A DNA stretch of 7,083 nucleotides from Clostridium sp. AM49-4BH. GTDB taxonomy: Bacteria; Bacillota; Clostridia; Lachnospirales; Lachnospiraceae. The DNA lies in assembly GCF_003478335.1 (NCBI RefSeq), contig NZ_QUFB01000080.1, positions 1 to 7,083 of the forward strand, given 5' to 3'. The notes beneath the pieces are model-generated. The model did not search any database. It saw nothing but the letters and a program-made list of their open reading frames with translations, and was not told the DNA's origin. The position numbers and the translations under genes were made by a program. Shown here in pieces: positions 4,064 through 7,083 of this stretch; positions within the stretch are counted from its first letter, which is position 1; every line of letters begins with the position of its first letter.

Positions 4064-6502
4064 TTATTTTTTCGATGTTTGCTTCGCATTTCTGTCATTA
4101 ACCATTTCATGGAAATTGGTATTAAATAACTGATAAAGACTACTGTCTTTTTCCATTGTATTATCAAACGGGACAATCTTATCACCAAACCGGATAAGTC
4201 CCATTCCCGGCTCTGCTCCATTCACACAGGCAAGCTGCTCGGAAGAAATATCAAACAAATCTTCCACTGCTTCCTTATCCATTGTTCCCTGATCCAGCAA
4301 AAGCATAAATTCTGAGTTAGAAACCATTGTTTTGGTAGAACGGTTTCTCTGTGCATCGATTAAGTTCTGGCTCATCCCAGTACAAATACCACCACGCTTG
4401 CGGACCTCACGCCACATCTTCTCCAGTGCATGTAAACTGTATTCTTCTCCCCAAAGTTCGTGCATCTCATCCACATAAACCCATGTAGCAACTCCATCCG
4501 ACTGGTTATATTTGATCTTAGCCGTGATACTTTCAATCATCACAAGCATTGCCATTGCCCGCATTCGTTTTCCCAGTTCCGAAAATCCATACACGGTAAA
4601 ACGGTTCTCATCGGATATGGACTGCTCTCTGGCAAAAATGTCAAGCGTACCATCTGCAAATACTTCCAACTGGTCTACGATCTCCTGTGCTGCTTCATTC
4701 CCCTCGTAATGCTCAAGAATATAATCTCTCATCACCGGAATTGTCGGAGATTCCGGACGGTTTCGTGTCCGTCTTTTGTCTTTTCGCTTCTTAAAGTATT
4801 CCTCATACATATGGCTCACTGCTTTATCAATCACAGCGATGTGTCTGCTGGTAAGCGGCACCGGCTTCAATGCCTGTTCACAGATCGCATAGGCAAACTC
4901 TGCTTTTTCCGCCACAAAGCGGTCAATGTCCGGCACAACATCCGGTACATGAAACGGATTGACATAAAAGACATTTTCCGCAGACTGTGTCAGATTGATA
5001 TACTGACCACCCCAAGCTGCAGCAATGTCTTTGTATTCACCCATTGGATCTACCACGATAATGTCATCCTTTGAGAAGCATAACACCTGCCCCATCTCCG
5101 ATTTCTCATTATAGGACTTCCCGGAACCCGGAACACCAAACACCATCCCGTTTCCATTCTTTAATAATTTACGGTTTCCTATGATCAGATTTTTGGATAC
5201 CTTATTAAAGCCATAGCAGTATCCCAAATCATCATGAATCTCCTGCACATTAAACGGAATGAAAATGGAAAGTTCCTCAGAGGTAATTGTCCGCATTGTA
5301 TCAACAAATCTTGCTCCCGTCGGCAATGATGTATTTAAGGCATCCAGCTGTCGATAGGAATGTGGAACAATATCCATGTTGTGTGTTTTTCCAATGATAC
5401 GCACCTTTTCTGTCCGTTCCTCCAGTTCTTCCATTGAAGCAGCTTTTACCACAATGGTGATCCCCACATAAAGAAGCCGTTCATCAAATGAAGAAATACG
5501 GTCAAGCATCTCTTCCGTGTCTCTTTGCTGCTTTCTTCTCTCGTAATTGATGTTGGTAGAATAATCTCCATTTTCGTTTTTCAACTCCTGCTCACGGTTA
5601 ATACTTCGCTCATTGGACATATACTTTTTCATCACCATCTGATATGCCACATCATTGTCAAGTGGCTCCACATCCATCGAATAAATGATCGGGAAGTCCA
5701 TGTTTGTCAGTTCATTTAAAAATTGATCCGTCAAACCGTTCGGATATTTTCTGATAAACATCACACAGGCACAGCTTCCACCCTCCATTTCCAGATATTC
5801 CGGATGCTCCCGCAAAGAAGTATTGATAATGTCATTTCTCCAGTCCCGTTTCAGATGCAGATATTCATTCCAGTCAAAAGAAAAAGATGCCTCGTCACCC
5901 ATGCGATAATAACTGTGTAATGCTCGCAAGCGTTCCGTGGCATCCAATGGTATCAGGCAGCTTCCCAATCGGTGAAATAACTGCTGTATGGAAAACTCTA
6001 TGGTGTTAAAATAATTTCTGGCACTTTCATAATCCGGCTTTCTGCAACTGACAATGAAATACATGGATTGCAAAAGTCCTCCCCGCCCTTCCTGCAATCG
6101 CTTTTCAATCAGCTTGTGGTATTCTTTCGCCAAAGGCTCCATTTCTTTGCTGACTGCCTTCTGCAGAATTTCTTCCCGCAGCCTTCCATTATCGGCATAA
6201 TGATTGGATGCAATCACCTTGTAGCTGACATTCATTGACCGAAGCAGCGTTTCAAACCGCTTTCCGGTTTCTTCTTTTTCTTCTTCATCCTGCGTAGAAA
6301 AGTTAATATCCTCAAACAGATACATCCTGTCAAACTGATGAATCTTCTTTTTCCCTCCGTCTTTGTTTGTCGGACTCTCCAGTTCAAAGATACCGTTTTC
6401 TGATATTCGATAGATTGGTATCGTATCCTGAATACACAATGGCACTTTGTAAATGCGTTCTGTCTGTGGAGTCAGCGAGTCCTTTCTGAATAATTTTAGC
6501 AT
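4064..6502 (-). CDS. virB4: VirB4-family conjugative transfer ATPase
   Basis: This is the ATPase that powers the type IV secretion channel in conjugation; it acts at the inner face of the membrane. It has 812 residues, within the normal size range for Firmicute VirB4/TraE/TrsE-like proteins. The N-terminal half (about 60-400) is the CagE/TrbE/VirB-like region. The C-terminal ATPase domain contains Walker A GVPGSGKS (456-463, Lys462, Ser463), a second conserved block VVDPMGEY (483-490), Walker B WVYVDEMHELW (Asp678, Glu679), and the downstream GMSQN segment (709-713) typical of the family. The ATG at 6502 has AGGAGG nine bases upstream. The next genes downstream on the same strand are the toxin locus and the wall hydrolase. 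The gene appears intact. A hairpin with a U-run lies directly upstream (6536-6565). Confidence 0.96.
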   Translation of the reverse strand: MLKLFRKDSLTPQTERIYKVPLCIQDTIPIYRISENGIFELESPTNKDGGKKKIHQFDRMYLFEDINFSTQDEEEKEETGKRFETLLRSMNVSYKVIASNHYADNGRLREEILQKAVSKEMEPLAKEYHKLIEKRLQEGRGGLLQSMYFIVSCRKPDYESARNYFNTIEFSIQQLFHRLGSCLIPLDATERLRALHSYYRMGDEASFSFDWNEYLHLKRDWRNDIINTSLREHPEYLEMEGGSCACVMFIRKYPNGLTDQFLNELTNMDFPIIYSMDVEPLDNDVAYQMVMKKYMSNERSINREQELKNENGDYSTNINYERRKQQRDTEEMLDRISSFDERLLYVGITIVVKAASMEELEERTEKVRIIGKTHNMDIVPHSYRQLDALNTSLPTGARFVDTMRTITSEELSIFIPFNVQEIHDDLGYCYGFNKVSKNLIIGNRKLLKNGNGMVFGVPGSGKSYNEKSEMGQVLCFSKDDIIVVDPMGEYKDIAAAWGGQYINLTQSAENVFYVNPFHVPDVVPDIDRFVAEKAEFAYAICEQALKPVPLTSRHIAVIDKAVSHMYEEYFKKRKDKRRTRNRPESPTIPVMRDYILEHYEGNEAAQEIVDQLEVFADGTLDIFAREQSISDENRFTVYGFSELGKRMRAMAMLVMIESITAKIKYNQSDGVATWVYVDEMHELWGEEYSLHALEKMWREVRKRGGICTGMSQNLIDAQRNRSTKTMVSNSEFMLLLDQGTMDKEAVEDLFDISSEQLACVNGAEPGMGLIRFGDKIVPFDNTMEKDSSLYQLFNTNFHEMVNDRNAKQTSKK

Positions 6503-6535
6503 TTGTTTTAACCTCCTGTTCTTATTTTAAGTATG

Positions 6536-6565
6536 AAAAAAAGAACTACTGAAGTAATTCTTTTT
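6536..6565 (-). terminator. AT-rich terminator or attenuator hairpin before virB4
   Basis: Arms 6538-6549 and 6554-6565 pair over 12 positions around a TTCA loop. The only mismatch on the plus strand (46/57) becomes a G-U in minus-strand RNA. The minus-strand 3' side is seven consecutive U residues. The end of the hairpin is only about 33 bases from the virB4 start, which leaves no room for a promoter in between. It either ends transcripts of the upstream accessory gene, with virB4 depending on read-through, or acts as an attenuator in the virB4 leader. Confidence 0.6.
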
Positions 6566-6615
6566 CTAAATATATTGTTATCGTTCATTAAACAAAAAAA
6601 TATTTTATTTTCACA

Positions 6616-7083
6616 TCACGAATCTTGTTTTTGAATATATAAAGATAACAACTGCATTTGACAACTATATTTTTGTTTTCCAATTTCATTTTCCGATATG
6701 CCAATCACCTGATCATCATCAACAACTTCACAAATACAATTAAATTCTTTGCACATAACATCCAACAATTCACACATGTCAGATACTTCAATTCTGTTAT
6801 CATCTCTTGTCATATCAGTATGGGCCAAGAATTGTCTTCTCATTATTTTTACTGTCTCTTCAGTTTTCCTATTCCCTTTTTGTTTTTTCACTTGCTTATC
6901 AGGACAATTACAATTTCGCAATATGTCATTAACTGTATTCCGGAATTTAGGAATAGTATTAGCTTTAGAATCATTATCATAATATATTTTCCATAATGTC
7001 AATTCTAAATCTTTTTGCAATAAAAAAACAAACTGATTACTGATATTTATCACCTTATTATATAAATCCGGTCTATCTTTTTG
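6616..7083 (-). CDS. HEPN / AbiU2-like protein, C-terminal part (N-terminus beyond the window)
   Basis: At least 155 residues are visible and the frame is open through the right edge. The GTG at 7053 is therefore probably internal, not the start. The pattern is mostly helical: a hydrophobic helix (NKVINISNQFVFLLQ), then LTLWKIYYDNDSKANTIPKF, and after a Lys-rich stretch MRRQFLAHTDM. The last contains R-x4-H (visible residues 83 and 88) followed by T-D. This combination is typical of AbiU2-like HEPN proteins, many of which are ribonucleases in phage-defence or toxin systems. The base composition is visibly more AT-rich than virB4, suggesting a separately acquired accessory gene inserted upstream of virB4. 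The family call rests on motif and helix order only; a non-catalytic HEPN protein is also possible. The terminator at 6536-6565 follows it. Confidence 0.55.
   Translation of the reverse strand, partial: QKDRPDLYNKVINISNQFVFLLQKDLELTLWKIYYDNDSKANTIPKFRNTVNDILRNCNCPDKQVKKQKGNRKTEETVKIMRRQFLAHTDMTRDDNRIEVSDMCELLDVMCKEFNCICEVVDDDQVIGISENEIGKQKYSCQMQLLSLYIQKQDS

Noticed and set aside
1..7083. CRISPR array, tRNA, rRNA or riboswitch
   Set aside because: No regularly spaced repeats with unique spacers were seen; the only array is three contiguous 48-bp units. No tRNA cloverleaf, rRNA core or known riboswitch core was recognised on either strand.

Overview
This window looks like part of the conjugation module of an integrative and conjugative element (ICE) or related mobile island from a low-to-moderate GC Firmicute, most likely a gut Clostridia/Lachnospiraceae-type bacterium. 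The supporting evidence is a Firmicute-style VirB4 ATPase, a CwlT/CD1107-like lysozyme-plus-NlpC/P60 hydrolase, a MobC/MobP relaxase pair, and strong AGGAGG-type ribosome binding sites. Every protein gene of the conjugation module is on the minus strand, so biological order runs from right to left.

Right to left: (1) 7083-6616 holds the C-terminal part of an AT-rich accessory gene with an R-x4-H motif typical of HEPN/AbiU2-like proteins. (2) 6565-6536 is a hairpin with a U-run, just before virB4. (3) 6502-4064 is virB4, the secretion ATPase. (4) 4029-3648 is a compact locus that I read as a type I toxin-antitoxin system. It has a 38-codon single-membrane-span toxin of the TxpA/BsrG 'holin-like toxin' kind on the minus strand, and a convergent antisense RNA of about 100 nt on the plus strand. 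Both have near-identical promoters (TTGAAT, 17 bp, TATATT with a TG extension). (5) 3591-1921 encodes the membrane-anchored peptidoglycan hydrolase. (6) 1946-1803 is three 48-bp tandem repeats, each carrying a palindrome centred on GGACATNATGTC. (7) 1781-1050 is an unrecognised single-span membrane protein with a lysine-rich tail. (8) 1028-960 is a nested inverted-repeat region that is a good oriT candidate. (9) 848-501 is mobC, with another copy of the palindrome in front of it. (10) 517-110 is the N-terminal catalytic part of the relaxase. It is cut at codon 136 by sequence resembling the end of an IS4/IS231-type insertion sequence (1-109).

Together these genes would nick and process DNA (oriT, MobC, relaxase), open the cell wall (hydrolase) and energise transfer (VirB4). 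The broken relaxase suggests this copy can no longer start its own transfer unless a relaxase is supplied in trans. The toxin-antitoxin locus would favour retention of the element. The most interesting observation is the toxin-antitoxin locus. Its two promoters and first transcribed bases look like inverted copies of one another, and its antisense RNA runs against the transfer operon.
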